This document shows, in pieces, positions 43,070 through 51,274 of a stretch of 64,000 bases of DNA. Under the pieces are notes generated by a model. It had not been told where the DNA came from. It was given only the letters and a program-made list of their open reading frames with translations, and did no database searches. Each line of letters opens with the position of its first letter. Position 1 is the first letter of the stretch. Origin of the DNA: an uncultured Bacillota bacterium (lineage in GTDB: Bacteria; Bacillota; Clostridia; Oscillospirales; Oscillospiraceae); the NCBI GenBank assembly GCA_947649625.1, contig CANSSJ010000001.1:1-64000 (forward strand). Direction: 5' to 3'. Both the position numbers and the translations under genes were made by a program.

Positions 43070-43294
43070 GTGAAGGATTTACCGATTGGCAGCAACCTTC
43101 GGTACTTGCGTAACAATATGGGCCTTTCTCAGGACGCTGTCGCCACTAAATTGCAGTTAATGGGGCTGAATATAAGCCGTGAAACAGTTTCACAGATGGA
43201 ATTGGGAAGTTGTAATGTCAGGGTAAGCGTATTGCGGGCCTTAAAAGAACTTTATAATGTCGATTCCTACGATGAATTTTTTAGAGATATATAA
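43070..43294 (+). CDS. XRE-family transcriptional regulator
   Basis: A helix-turn-helix protein, 74 residues if it starts at GTG 43070: GSNLRYLRNNMGLSQDAVAT then ISRETVSQMELGSCNVRVS. The GTG lies about 28 nt from the only strong ribosome site (GAGGAGG, 43035-43041), whereas an in-frame CTG at 43049 is 7 nt from it and would add seven residues (MSQKIKQ). No ATG, GTG or TTG is suitably placed, so the true start may be the CTG. It probably binds the two palindromes upstream. Confidence 0.85.
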   Translation: MKDLPIGSNLRYLRNNMGLSQDAVATKLQLMGLNISRETVSQMELGSCNVRVSVLRALKELYNVDSYDEFFRDI

Positions 43295-43301
43295 AAAGCG
43301 C

Positions 43302-43331
43302 TTGCATATACTGAATCAGCTGTGGTATAAT
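43302..43331 (+). promoter_or_regulatory. Promoter of the antitoxin RNA
   Basis: TTGCAT (43302-43307), an 18-bp spacer and a perfect TATAAT (43326-43331). It overlaps the end of the XRE gene region and points at the toxin gene. Confidence 0.78.
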
Positions 43332-43337
43332 GTCCTC

Positions 43338-43421
43338 GACCAACAAGTCTGCCAGCATTTGTTGTTCTCACCAAAAACTGAACCCCACAGAGAGGTAGTG
43401 TCTCTCTGTGGGGTTCGGTTT
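43338..43421 (+). ncRNA. Antisense RNA, predicted antitoxin of a type I (Fst/par-like) system
   Basis: An RNA of about 84 nt from the promoter at 43302-43331 to the shared terminator. Near its 5' end CAACAA (43341-43346) and TTGTTG (43359-43364) form a stem presenting the loop GTCTGCCAGCAT. That loop is complementary to codons 3-6 of the toxin mRNA. The next bases TGTTCTCACC (43363-43372) are complementary to the toxin region between the ribosome site and the start codon. No ORF of note. Convergent transcription and paired direct repeats are as in the par locus of pAD1. Confidence 0.75.
43373..43421. terminator. Shared bidirectional terminator of the toxin-antitoxin locus
   Basis: A perfect 15-bp stem (GAACCCCACAGAGAG, 43380-43394, with its complement at 43402-43416) and a 7-nt loop. 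The tail is AGTTTTT on the minus strand (toxin mRNA) and GGTTT on the plus strand (antitoxin RNA). Confidence 0.88.
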
Positions 43422-43429
43422 ACGCTTGG

Positions 43430-43522
43430 TTACCTTTTGTCGTGACGGTCAAACCACTTGCAGATGTAATGACCAACGACGCTTGCTATGACAGCCACAA
43501 TGTAATCTGCCAGCATATTCAT
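43430..43522 (-). CDS. Fst-like type I toxin peptide (30 residues)
   Basis: The peptide reads MNMLADYIVAVIASVVGHYI then CKWFDRHDKR: one TM helix followed by a charged tail. The G-x6-W-F/L-D-x-R ending resembles Fst/Lpt-family membrane toxins (which usually have a Pro in the helix, missing here). AGGAGG (43530-43535) is 7 nt before the ATG at 43522. A 5-bp hairpin with a GCAA tetraloop (43536-43549) lies directly upstream of the ribosome site and may tune translation. The start codon region is covered by complementarity to the antisense RNA. Confidence 0.78.
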   Translation of the reverse strand: MNMLADYIVAVIASVVGHYICKWFDRHDKR

Positions 43523-43569
43523 GTTCTCACCTCCTCCCTGTTGCCAGGGCGGAAAAGGCAACCGACTGC

Positions 43570-43598
43570 ATTATACCAAAATCCGACAGTGCCCGCAA
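43570..43598 (-). promoter_or_regulatory. Promoter of the toxin mRNA
   Basis: On the minus strand: TTGCGG (43593-43598), a 17-bp spacer and TATAAT (43570-43575). The predicted leader is about 40 nt. Confidence 0.78.
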
Positions 43599-43786
43599 GG
43601 AAAACGGTCCCTCAGAGAGAAGTCACCTCTCCGAGGGGCTGTTTTTGACCCAATTTTACCGCTTCAGGGGCATAAACAACATTTTATCTTGAAACTGACC
43701 ATATTCCTGTGCTATAATAGATAAGTTAATGTGAGATATTGCGCCGTAAGGGTTGTGCGGTGTCCGCGGACGGGAGGTGGCCGCCA

Positions 43787-45856
43787 ATGAAATACAAGCA
43801 GTGGCAGGTGGCCGCTCCCTGTCCGGAGGGCCAGCAGGCGCTGGAAGGGCTGGGGCTGCCACCCCTGCTGGCCGGACTGCTGGCCGCCCGGGGGATGGTG
43901 GAGCCGGAGGAGGTCCGGCGGCTGCTCACGCCGGGGGCGGAGCCCATCCCCGACCCCATGCTACTCAAGGATATGGACCGGGCGGCGGCCCGGGTGCGGC
44001 GAGCTCTGGAGAAGGGGGAACTGATTGCCGTCTATGGCGACTACGACGTGGATGGCATCACCTCCACCTGCCTGCTGACCCAGTTTCTCACCGCCCGGGG
44101 CGGGCGGGTGATCCCCTATATCCCCAGCCGTCTGGGGGAGGGCTACGGCCTGAACCCGGAGGCGGTGGCCGCCCTGGCTGAGCAGGGGGTGGCCCTGATT
44201 ATCACGGTAGACTGCGGCATCACCGCCGTGGAGGAGACCGCTCTGGCGGCCGGACTGGGCATCGACGTGGCCATCACCGACCACCACGCCTGCAAGGCGG
44301 AGCTGCCTCCTGCCGCCGCGGTGGTGGACCCCCACCGGCCCGACTGCCCCTACCCCTTCAAGGGGCTGGCCGGGGTGGGGGTGGCCCTGATGCTGGCCCT
44401 GGCGGTGGCCGGGCCGGCGGAGGCCCCGGCGGTGTTTGACGAGTTCTGTGATCTGGCCGCTGTGGGCACGGTGGCCGACGTGATGCCCATGACGGGGGCC
44501 AACCGGGCCATTGTCAGCCTGGGGCTGAAGCGGCTGGACCCGCCCCGGCGGGTGGGGCTGGCCGCCCTGCTCCGGTGTGCCGGGCTGGCGGACAAGCCGG
44601 CCACCTCGGTCTCGGTGGGCTACACCCTGGCTCCCCGGATCAACGCCTCGGGCCGGATGGGCCGGGCGGAAGTGGCGGTGGAACTCTTCCTTACCAAGGA
44701 CCCCGCCCGGGCGGAGGAGCTGGCCGTGCTGCTGTGCGAGCTGAACCGGGAGCGCCAGGGCATTGAGAGCGAGATCTTCCAGCAGTGTGTCCAGCGCCTG
44801 GAGGAGGCTCCCCAGCAGGACGCCATCGTCCTGGCCGGGGACCGGTGGCACCAGGGGGTGGTGGGCATCGTGGCCTCCCGCCTGGCGGAGAAATACGCCT
44901 GCCCCTGTTTTATGATCTGCCTGGACGGCCAGCTTGGCAAGGGCTCCTGCCGTTCCTGGGGGGACATAAACCTCTTTGAGCTGCTATCCTCCTGCTCGGA
45001 GCTGCTGGAGAACTTCGGCGGCCACGCCCTGGCCGCCGGCTTCACCGTGAGGGAGGAGAACATTCCCGCCCTGGCCCGGGCCCTGCGCCGCCGGGTGGCG
45101 GAGGGCCGCCAGGGACGGGACCTGCCCTCCGTCCTGGAGGTGGACATGGCGGTGGCCCCCCAGCATCTGACGGTGGAGGCGGTGGAAGCCCTGGACCTGC
45201 TGGAGCCCTGCGGCACGGGCAATCCCCGGCCGGTGTTCCTGCTCCAGGGGGCCCAGGTCCACGCCATGTCCCAGGTGGGCCGGGGCCGGCACCTGAAGCT
45301 GCGGCTGGAGAGCCGGGGAGTTCCCCTGGACGCCATCTACTTCTCCAGCCAGGGGGCTGAGCTGGGTCTGACCCCCGGCTGCCGGGTGGATGTGGTCTTC
45401 TACCCCCAGATCAACGATTTCCGGGGGGTGCGCACTGTTCAGCTCCAGATCGTGGACCTGCGCCTGGCTCCCTCCCGGGCCCAGCTGGAGCGGGCTATCT
45501 ATGAGAAGTACAGCCGGGGGGAGGACCTTACCACCGAGGAGGCCCGGTTTCTTCTGCCCGAACGCCGTGACTTTGTAGGGCTGTACCGCTGGCTGGAGCG
45601 GCAGTCCACCGGCTGCACCGTGGTGGAGGATACCCCCGCCCGCATCGCCCGGGCGGTCTCCCGGGCCACCCGCCAGAAGGAGGTGCCCGCCCGCACCATG
45701 CTCTGCCTGGAGGTCCTGGAGGAGCGGGGCCTCATCGACCTTACCCGCCGCACCGACCGCATTCAGATCACCCTGCGCCATGTGGAGCATAAGGTGGATC
45801 TGGAGGCGTCGGATATCATCCGGCGGCTGCGCCGGATTTTGGAGGGTGGATTGTAG
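43787..45856 (+). CDS. recJ: Single-stranded-DNA exonuclease RecJ
   Basis: A 5'-3' exonuclease of the DHH superfamily, 689 residues. Motifs: YGDYDVDGITST (I), ITVDCGI (II), ITDHHACK (III) and the DHHA1 region with GGHALAAGFTV; an OB fold and a C-terminal domain follow. The start is the ATG behind GGAGG (9 nt). The TAG stop is part of a REP-like unit. It begins the recJ-relA-dtd cluster known from Bacillus, but with apt missing. Confidence 0.96.
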   Translation: MKYKQWQVAAPCPEGQQALEGLGLPPLLAGLLAARGMVEPEEVRRLLTPGAEPIPDPMLLKDMDRAAARVRRALEKGELIAVYGDYDVDGITSTCLLTQFLTARGGRVIPYIPSRLGEGYGLNPEAVAALAEQGVALIITVDCGITAVEETALAAGLGIDVAITDHHACKAELPPAAAVVDPHRPDCPYPFKGLAGVGVALMLALAVAGPAEAPAVFDEFCDLAAVGTVADVMPMTGANRAIVSLGLKRLDPPRRVGLAALLRCAGLADKPATSVSVGYTLAPRINASGRMGRAEVAVELFLTKDPARAEELAVLLCELNRERQGIESEIFQQCVQRLEEAPQQDAIVLAGDRWHQGVVGIVASRLAEKYACPCFMICLDGQLGKGSCRSWGDINLFELLSSCSELLENFGGHALAAGFTVREENIPALARALRRRVAEGRQGRDLPSVLEVDMAVAPQHLTVEAVEALDLLEPCGTGNPRPVFLLQGAQVHAMSQVGRGRHLKLRLESRGVPLDAIYFSSQGAELGLTPGCRVDVVFYPQINDFRGVRTVQLQIVDLRLAPSRAQLERAIYEKYSRGEDLTTEEARFLLPERRDFVGLYRWLERQSTGCTVVEDTPARIARAVSRATRQKEVPARTMLCLEVLEERGLIDLTRRTDRIQITLRHVEHKVDLEASDIIRRLRRILEGGL

Positions 45857-45934
45857 GGGCCGGCGCCCTCGCCGGCCCGCCCTCTACAACCTGTCCGGCA
45901 TTGAAATCAGGCCGCCGAGGGCGGCCGCCCCTAC
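45853..45934. repeat. REP-like inverted pair between recJ and relA
   Basis: Units 45853-45879 and 45908-45934 (reverse). Stems are GGGCCGGCG/CGCCGGCCC and GGGCGGCCGCC/GGCGGCC. The GTAG head of the first supplies the recJ stop (45854-45856). Confidence 0.88.
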
Positions 45935-45962
45935 GGAACATACCCGAAACCGAGGTGATAAC

Positions 45963-48200
45963 ATGGACCCCATTTTAGAGAGCTACCACGCCCTGGAAAA
46001 AAAGGTGCTGGCATACACCCCCAATCTGGACACGAAGGTGCTCTTTGACGCCTTTACCTACGCCGACACCGCCCACCACGGCCAGCTGCGCAAGAGCGGC
46101 GAGCCCTATATCATCCACCCCATCGCCGTGGCGGAGATTGTGGCCGACCTGGAGCTGGACATCGACAGCGTGGTGGCCGCCCTGCTCCACGACTGCATCG
46201 AGGACACCGCCTCCACCCACGAGGAGATCGCCAAGAAGTTCAACCCCACGGTGGCCGAGCTGGTGGAGGGGGTCACCAAGCTGACCAAGATGCAGTTTGT
46301 CACCAAGGAAGAGGAGCAGATGGAGAATCTGCGCAAGATGCTCATGGCCATGAGCCGGGACATCCGGGTGATCCTCATCAAGGTGTGCGACCGGCTGCAC
46401 AACATGCGCACCATGGAGTACCAGTCCCCCCGGAAGCAGCGGGAGAAAAGTTTGGAGACCATGGAGATCTACGCCCCCATCGCCCACCGGTTAGGCATGC
46501 AGAAGATCAAGTGGGAGCTGGAGGACCTGGCCCTGCGCTATCTGGACCCGGTGGGCTATAAGGAGATCGAGGAGGAGCTGATCGAGCGCTCCTCCACCCA
46601 CGAGGAGTTTCTGGCAGGCATCCAGCAGCGCATCGAGCGGCGGCTGGATCAGGAGGGCCTTCACTGTACCATCCAGGGCCGGGTGAAGCACATCTACTCC
46701 ATCTACCGGAAGATGTTCGCCCAGAACAAGACCCTGGACGAGATCTTCGATCTGTACGCCTTCCGGGTGATCGTCAGCGACATCCCCGAGTGCTACAACG
46801 TGCTGGGCTGCATCCACGACATGTTCAAGCCGGTGCTGGGCCGGTTCAAGGACTATATCGGCACCCCCAAGCCCAACATGTACCAGTCCCTCCACACCAC
46901 CGTCATCGGCCGGGAGGGCATCCCCTTCGAGGTGCAGATCCGCACCTGGGAGATGCACCAGACCGCCGAGTACGGCATCGCCGCCCACTGGAAGTATAAG
47001 CAGGGGATGGCCAATAAGAAGCTGGGCACCGAGCAGGAGTTCGAGTGGGTGCGCAAGCTGCTGGAGGGCCAGCAGGACACCGACGCCGAGGAGTTCGTCT
47101 CCACCCTGAAGGTGGACCTCTTCGCTGACGAGGTCTTTGTCTTCACCCCCAACGGGGACGTGAAGAGCCTGCCCCAGGGGGCCACCCCCATCGACTTCGC
47201 CTACAACATCCACTCCGCCGTGGGCAATACCATGGTGGGGGCCCGGGTGAACGGCCGGATGGTGCCCTACGACTACACTCTGTCCAACGGCGACATTGTG
47301 GAGGTGCTCACCTCCAAATCCGCCAAGGGACCCAGCCGGGACTGGCTGGCCCTGTGCAAGTCCAACGAGGCCCGGAACAAGATCCGCCAGTGGTTCAAGA
47401 AGGAGCGGCGGGAAGAGAACATCGTCACCGGCCGGGCGGCCTTCGAGTCGGAGCTGAAGCACGCCAAGATGACCCTGGCCTCCATCACCTCCGAGGAGGT
47501 GCTCCCCCACATTCTCCACAAGCTGCGCTGCGGCACCCTGGATGAGCTGTACGCCGCCATCGGCTACGGGGGCACCACCGCCGCCAAGTCGGTGGCCCGC
47601 ATCCGGGACGAGATGCAGCGGCTGGGCCGGCTCCAGGCGGAGAAGGCCGCCGCCGCCGCCCGCACCACCGCCGAGAGCGTCATCATGCCGGGCAACGCCG
47701 CCGCCTCTGACACCCATGGGCCCGCCAGACCCCGCCACTCCGACACCGGCATCATCGTGGAGGGGCTGGGCAACTGTCTGGTGAAGTTCGCCAAGTGCTG
47801 CACCCCCGTCCCCGGCGACCCGGTGGTGGGCTTCATCACCCGGGGCTACGGAGTGTCCGTCCACCGGGCCGACTGCCCTAACGTCCAGCCCGACAAGCGC
47901 AAGCCCGAGGAGGAGGCCCGGTGGGTCAAGGTGTCCTGGGTGGAGAGCAAGCTGCCCAACTACAAGACCTCCCTGGAGCTGTCCGCCAAGGACCGGGACA
48001 ACCTCACTTTGGACGTGGCTATGGCCCTGTCCACCGCCAAGGTGAAGGTGTCCGCCCTGTCCGCCCGCTCCATGCCAGACGGCCACGCCACCATCTCTAT
48101 CGTGGTGGAGGTGAAGGACAAGAGCGAGCTGGAGGGGGTCATCAACAAGCTGAACAACATCCAGGGCGTGTACCACGTGGCGCGGGCCGCGGGGAAATAG
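45963..48200 (+). CDS. relA: Bifunctional (p)ppGpp synthetase/hydrolase
   Basis: Rel/SpoT enzyme controlling the stringent response, 745 residues. In order: HD hydrolase with HHGQLRKSGEPYIIHP and LLHDCIEDT, synthetase domain with YRKMFAQNKTLDEIFDLYAF and NMYQSLHTTVIG, TGS domain (VFVFTPNGDVKSLPQGATPI), helical/zinc-finger region with the CCTPVPGD motif, and a C-terminal ACT domain. Both catalytic centres look intact. The start at 45963 is behind GAGGTGA. Confidence 0.97.
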   Translation: MDPILESYHALEKKVLAYTPNLDTKVLFDAFTYADTAHHGQLRKSGEPYIIHPIAVAEIVADLELDIDSVVAALLHDCIEDTASTHEEIAKKFNPTVAELVEGVTKLTKMQFVTKEEEQMENLRKMLMAMSRDIRVILIKVCDRLHNMRTMEYQSPRKQREKSLETMEIYAPIAHRLGMQKIKWELEDLALRYLDPVGYKEIEEELIERSSTHEEFLAGIQQRIERRLDQEGLHCTIQGRVKHIYSIYRKMFAQNKTLDEIFDLYAFRVIVSDIPECYNVLGCIHDMFKPVLGRFKDYIGTPKPNMYQSLHTTVIGREGIPFEVQIRTWEMHQTAEYGIAAHWKYKQGMANKKLGTEQEFEWVRKLLEGQQDTDAEEFVSTLKVDLFADEVFVFTPNGDVKSLPQGATPIDFAYNIHSAVGNTMVGARVNGRMVPYDYTLSNGDIVEVLTSKSAKGPSRDWLALCKSNEARNKIRQWFKKERREENIVTGRAAFESELKHAKMTLASITSEEVLPHILHKLRCGTLDELYAAIGYGGTTAAKSVARIRDEMQRLGRLQAEKAAAAARTTAESVIMPGNAAASDTHGPARPRHSDTGIIVEGLGNCLVKFAKCCTPVPGDPVVGFITRGYGVSVHRADCPNVQPDKRKPEEEARWVKVSWVESKLPNYKTSLELSAKDRDNLTLDVAMALSTAKVKVSALSARSMPDGHATISIVVEVKDKSELEGVINKLNNIQGVYHVARAAGK

Positions 48201-48218
48201 AGAAAAGGACGTGATTCC

Positions 48219-48662
48219 ATGCGCGCAGTCGTCACACGGGTCAACTCCGCCTCTGTCACCATCGGCGGCAAGGTGGAAGGGGCCATTGAAAAGGGCTTTC
48301 TGGTCCTGCTGGGGGTGGGCCCGGAGGACACGGAGGCCGTTTGCGACAAGCTGGCGGAAAAAATCTGCAACCTGCGGATATTTGAGGACGAAAATGAAAA
48401 AATGAACCTGAACCTGGAGCAGGTGGGGGGTGCGCTGCTGGTGGTGTCCCAGTTCACCCTGTACGCCGACACCTCCTCCCGCCGCCCCGGCTTTTCCCAC
48501 GCCGCCAAGCCTGACCTGGCCATCCCCCTGTACGAGCGCTTTATGGACCAGTGCCGGGCCCGGGGCTTTACTGTGGAGCACGGCCGGTTCGGGGCGGATA
48601 TGCAGGTGGCCTCGGTGAACGACGGGCCGGTGACCATTTTGTTTGATACGGATAAACCGTAG
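48219..48662 (+). CDS. dtd: D-aminoacyl-tRNA deacylase
   Basis: Removes D-amino acids (and Gly) from tRNA. The 147-residue product has the two active-site motifs SQFTLYAD and NDGPVT, and begins [17 protein letters not shown]. relA-dtd is the conserved pair. Its TAG stop (48660-48662) is supplied by the first REP-like unit downstream. Confidence 0.97.
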   Translation: MRAVVTRVNSASVTIGGKVEGAIEKGFLVLLGVGPEDTEAVCDKLAEKICNLRIFEDENEKMNLNLEQVGGALLVVSQFTLYADTSSRRPGFSHAAKPDLAIPLYERFMDQCRARGFTVEHGRFGADMQVASVNDGPVTILFDTDKP

Positions 48663-48723
48663 GGCGTGACCACCGGGCACGCCGTCCCAATGGAAAACGG
48701 CGCGCCGAGTCGTCGCGCCCTAC
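48659..48723. repeat. REP-like inverted pair after dtd
   Basis: Units 48659-48684 (GTAGGGCGTGACCACCGGGC type) and 48698-48723 (reverse, GTAGGGCGCGACGAC type). The same two types occur at 2896-2957 in opposite arrangement. Confidence 0.88.
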
Positions 48724-48740
48724 ATACAAGGAGGCCTCAT

Positions 48741-49154
48741 ATGCTGTTTTTCAAGAAAAAGAAAGACCCCGGCCAGCCCCGTCCGGACTGGCCCTGGGCG
48801 CTGACCATCGGTCCCAGCCGGCCCAGGACCACGCTGTCCTGGGGGGACATCCAAAAAGCCCTGGAGGGACTCATCCCCGATGGAGACAGCTTTGTCATCC
48901 TGGAGCAGAAGGACCCCAGGGACCCGAAAAAATACTGGTATGTCCAGAGCGCCATCGCCACCGCGGGCCCCCACCAGGGGGAGTACACCGTGGGCTATGG
49001 CTGGTCCGGGGAGAAGCGGGCCGAGATGTGGGAGAGGATGGTCTCCACTGTGGGGGCGGTCATCCCCTACTTTGAAAAGGCCTGGAACTGCAAGCCGGTG
49101 GACCTGGCCGGCTTTGAGGACCGGTCCGACTGGCTGCCGGTGAATAACAAGTGA
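48741..49154 (+). CDS. Conserved-looking protein of unknown function
   Basis: A 137-residue soluble protein with a basic N-terminus (MLFFKKKKD) and aromatic-rich body (WPWALTIGP, YWYVQSAIATAG, YTVGYGWSG). No domain recognised. AAGGAGG lies 7 nt before the ATG, right at the end of the REP-like pair. It may be a small beta-barrel-type protein, but this is not more than an impression. Confidence 0.7.
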   Translation: MLFFKKKKDPGQPRPDWPWALTIGPSRPRTTLSWGDIQKALEGLIPDGDSFVILEQKDPRDPKKYWYVQSAIATAGPHQGEYTVGYGWSGEKRAEMWERMVSTVGAVIPYFEKAWNCKPVDLAGFEDRSDWLPVNNK

Positions 49155-49167
49155 GGAGGACACGCCA

Positions 49168-49779
49168 TTGAAAATCAAATCCATGCAGGTAGGCGAGCTG
49201 GCCACCAACTGCTATATTCTCGTTGACGAGACCGAGAAGAAAGCCGCCGTCATCGACCCCGGCGACGAGGCGGACCGCATCCTGGCCGAGCTGAACAAGC
49301 TGGACGCCCAGGTGGAGTATATCCTGCTGACCCACGGCCATTTCGACCATATCGGCGCGGTGGTCCAGCTCCACCAGGCCCTGCCCCAGACGAAGGTTTA
49401 CCTCCACAGGGCGGACTCCAGGGGCACCGGCTTCCACGTGGTCCCCCTGGCCGACCAGGTGGCCGACCTGCTGTACTACGACGACGGGGACACCCTGATC
49501 CTGGGCTCCCTGACCATCCACGTGATCCACACCCCCGGCCACACCCCCGGCGGCGTGACCCTCCAGGTGGAGGACGTGCTCTTCACCGGCGACACCCTGT
49601 TTTACGGCTCCATGGGCCGCTCCGATTTTCCCGGGGGAAACACCGCGCAGCTCTTCGCCTCCCTGAAAAAGCTGGCCCAGCTGGAGGGGGACTACCAGGT
49701 GCTCCCCGGCCACGACATGACCACCACCCTGGACCGGGAGCGCCGGAGCAACGTGTTCATGCTGGAAGCCCTGAAATAG
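49168..49779 (+). CDS. MBL-fold hydrolase (glyoxalase II-like)
   Basis: The 203-residue metallo-beta-lactamase-fold protein has LTHGHFDHIG (HxHxDH), the HTPGHTPGGV His and FTGDTLFYGSMGRSDF Asp ligands, typical of the YcbL/YqgX group. TTG start 7 nt after GGAGGA. dtd-MBL-hemZ is a recurrent clostridial order, here interrupted by one unknown gene and a REP-like pair. Confidence 0.92.
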   Translation: MKIKSMQVGELATNCYILVDETEKKAAVIDPGDEADRILAELNKLDAQVEYILLTHGHFDHIGAVVQLHQALPQTKVYLHRADSRGTGFHVVPLADQVADLLYYDDGDTLILGSLTIHVIHTPGHTPGGVTLQVEDVLFTGDTLFYGSMGRSDFPGGNTAQLFASLKKLAQLEGDYQVLPGHDMTTTLDRERRSNVFMLEALK

Positions 49780-49783
49780 CGCC

Positions 49784-51274
49784 ATGAAGCTGGAGTTTCA
49801 CGGCCGGGAGGAGCGGTATGCGGCGGAGCAAAGCCTTCTGAACCTTTTTCCCGGGGAGCTTCCGGTATACGCGCCCATCCAGCCAGAAGATGATACCTGG
49901 GCGAAGGTCACCTGTGAGGAGGAAAACGACTACCTCATCGTGATAGCGGACCTCTCCTGGCACGGGCAGACGGGAGTTTACTGCTATGGCGCGCCCCTCT
50001 CCGGCACCGAGTTCGAGCGGGAGCGGGAGCGGCGGCACGCCGTGATCTGCGCGCTCTATCTGGCCTATCGAGAGATGGGCGGCGGGCCGCTCCCCTGGGG
50101 TGCGCTGACGGGGGTGCGGCCGGTGAAGCTGCCCACCCGGGCCATTCTGGCGGGCGCCACCCCAAAACAGGCTCAAAGAGAGCTGGAGAAGGAATACTTT
50201 GTCTCCCCTGAGCGGGCCAGGCTGGCGGTGGACTGCGCCCAGGCCAGCGTAGAGGCCCAAAAATCCCTGGAAGAGGGGCAGGTCTCCCTCTATATCGGCA
50301 TCCCCTTCTGCCCCACCCGCTGCGCCTACTGCTCCTTCGTCTCCGCTGACGTGGGCCGGACCCTCAAGCTGGTGGAGCCCTATGTGGAGGGCCTGCTCCG
50401 GGAGGTGGAGGAGACGGGCCGGGCGCTGAGGGAGCTGGGCCTGACCGTCCGCACCTTTTACATGGGGGGCGGCACCCCCACCACCCTGAGCGCGGAGCAG
50501 ATGGACCGGCTGCTGTCCCGGTGCGAGGAGACCCTCCCCCTGGAGCGGTGTACCGAGTACACCGTGGAGGCCGGCCGGCCCGACACCATTACCCGGGAAA
50601 AGCTGGAGGTGCTGAAAGCCCACCGCGTCGGCCGCATTTCCATCAACCCCCAGACGCTGGAACCCCATGTGCTGGAGGCCATCGGCCGCAGGCACACCCC
50701 CGGCGAGATCGGGGCGGCCTATGAGCTGGCCCGGGCCGTCGGCTTTGCCTGCGTCAACATGGACCTGATCGCCGGCCTGCCCCAGGACACTTTCGAGGGC
50801 TTCCACCGCTCCCTGGAGGGGGTGCTGGACATGGGCCCGGAGAACGTCACTGTCCACACCCTGGCCCTGAAAAAGGGCTCCGCCCTTATGGAGCAGGAGG
50901 GCGCCCTCCCCTCTGGGGACGAGGTGGCCAAAATGCTGGATTTTTCCCGGGAACGCTTGACAGCACAGGGGTATATCCCCTATTATCTGTACCGGCAGAA
51001 ATATATGTCCGGCTCACTGGAGAATGTGGGCTGGGCCCGGCCGGGCGCCGAAAACCTGTACAACATCGTCATGATGGAGGAGCTGCACACCGTGGTCTCC
51101 CTGGGAGCCGGGGGTGTGACCAAGCTCATCGGCGGCGGAAAGATCCTCCGCCTCACCAACCCAAAGTTCCCCCAGGACTACCTGTCCGGCCTGGACAGGG
51201 TGCTGGCCCAGAAGGCGGAGATCGAAGCGTTTTTCGCATGTAGGGGCGGACATTGTCCGCCCGCGGGCGCATGA
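49784..51274 (+). CDS. hemZ: Coproporphyrinogen-dehydrogenase-like radical SAM protein HemZ
   Basis: A 496-residue radical SAM protein with the cluster motif CPTRCAYCSF near residue 177 and the HemN-like YMGGGTPTTLS. The long N-terminal extension is that of HemZ. The role in heme synthesis is known for Bacillus HemZ, but in anaerobes the substrate is less sure. The last codons (CRGGHCPPAGA) are read from a REP-like unit pair, so the C-terminal tail is repeat-derived. Confidence 0.92.
   Translation: MKLEFHGREERYAAEQSLLNLFPGELPVYAPIQPEDDTWAKVTCEEENDYLIVIADLSWHGQTGVYCYGAPLSGTEFERERERRHAVICALYLAYREMGGGPLPWGALTGVRPVKLPTRAILAGATPKQAQRELEKEYFVSPERARLAVDCAQASVEAQKSLEEGQVSLYIGIPFCPTRCAYCSFVSADVGRTLKLVEPYVEGLLREVEETGRALRELGLTVRTFYMGGGTPTTLSAEQMDRLLSRCEETLPLERCTEYTVEAGRPDTITREKLEVLKAHRVGRISINPQTLEPHVLEAIGRRHTPGEIGAAYELARAVGFACVNMDLIAGLPQDTFEGFHRSLEGVLDMGPENVTVHTLALKKGSALMEQEGALPSGDEVAKMLDFSRERLTAQGYIPYYLYRQKYMSGSLENVGWARPGAENLYNIVMMEELHTVVSLGAGGVTKLIGGGKILRLTNPKFPQDYLSGLDRVLAQKAEIEAFFACRGGHCPPAGA

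Noticed and set aside
46491..48680. Open frame of about 730 codons antisense to relA
   Set aside because: Shadow of relA with no recognisable family or ribosome site.
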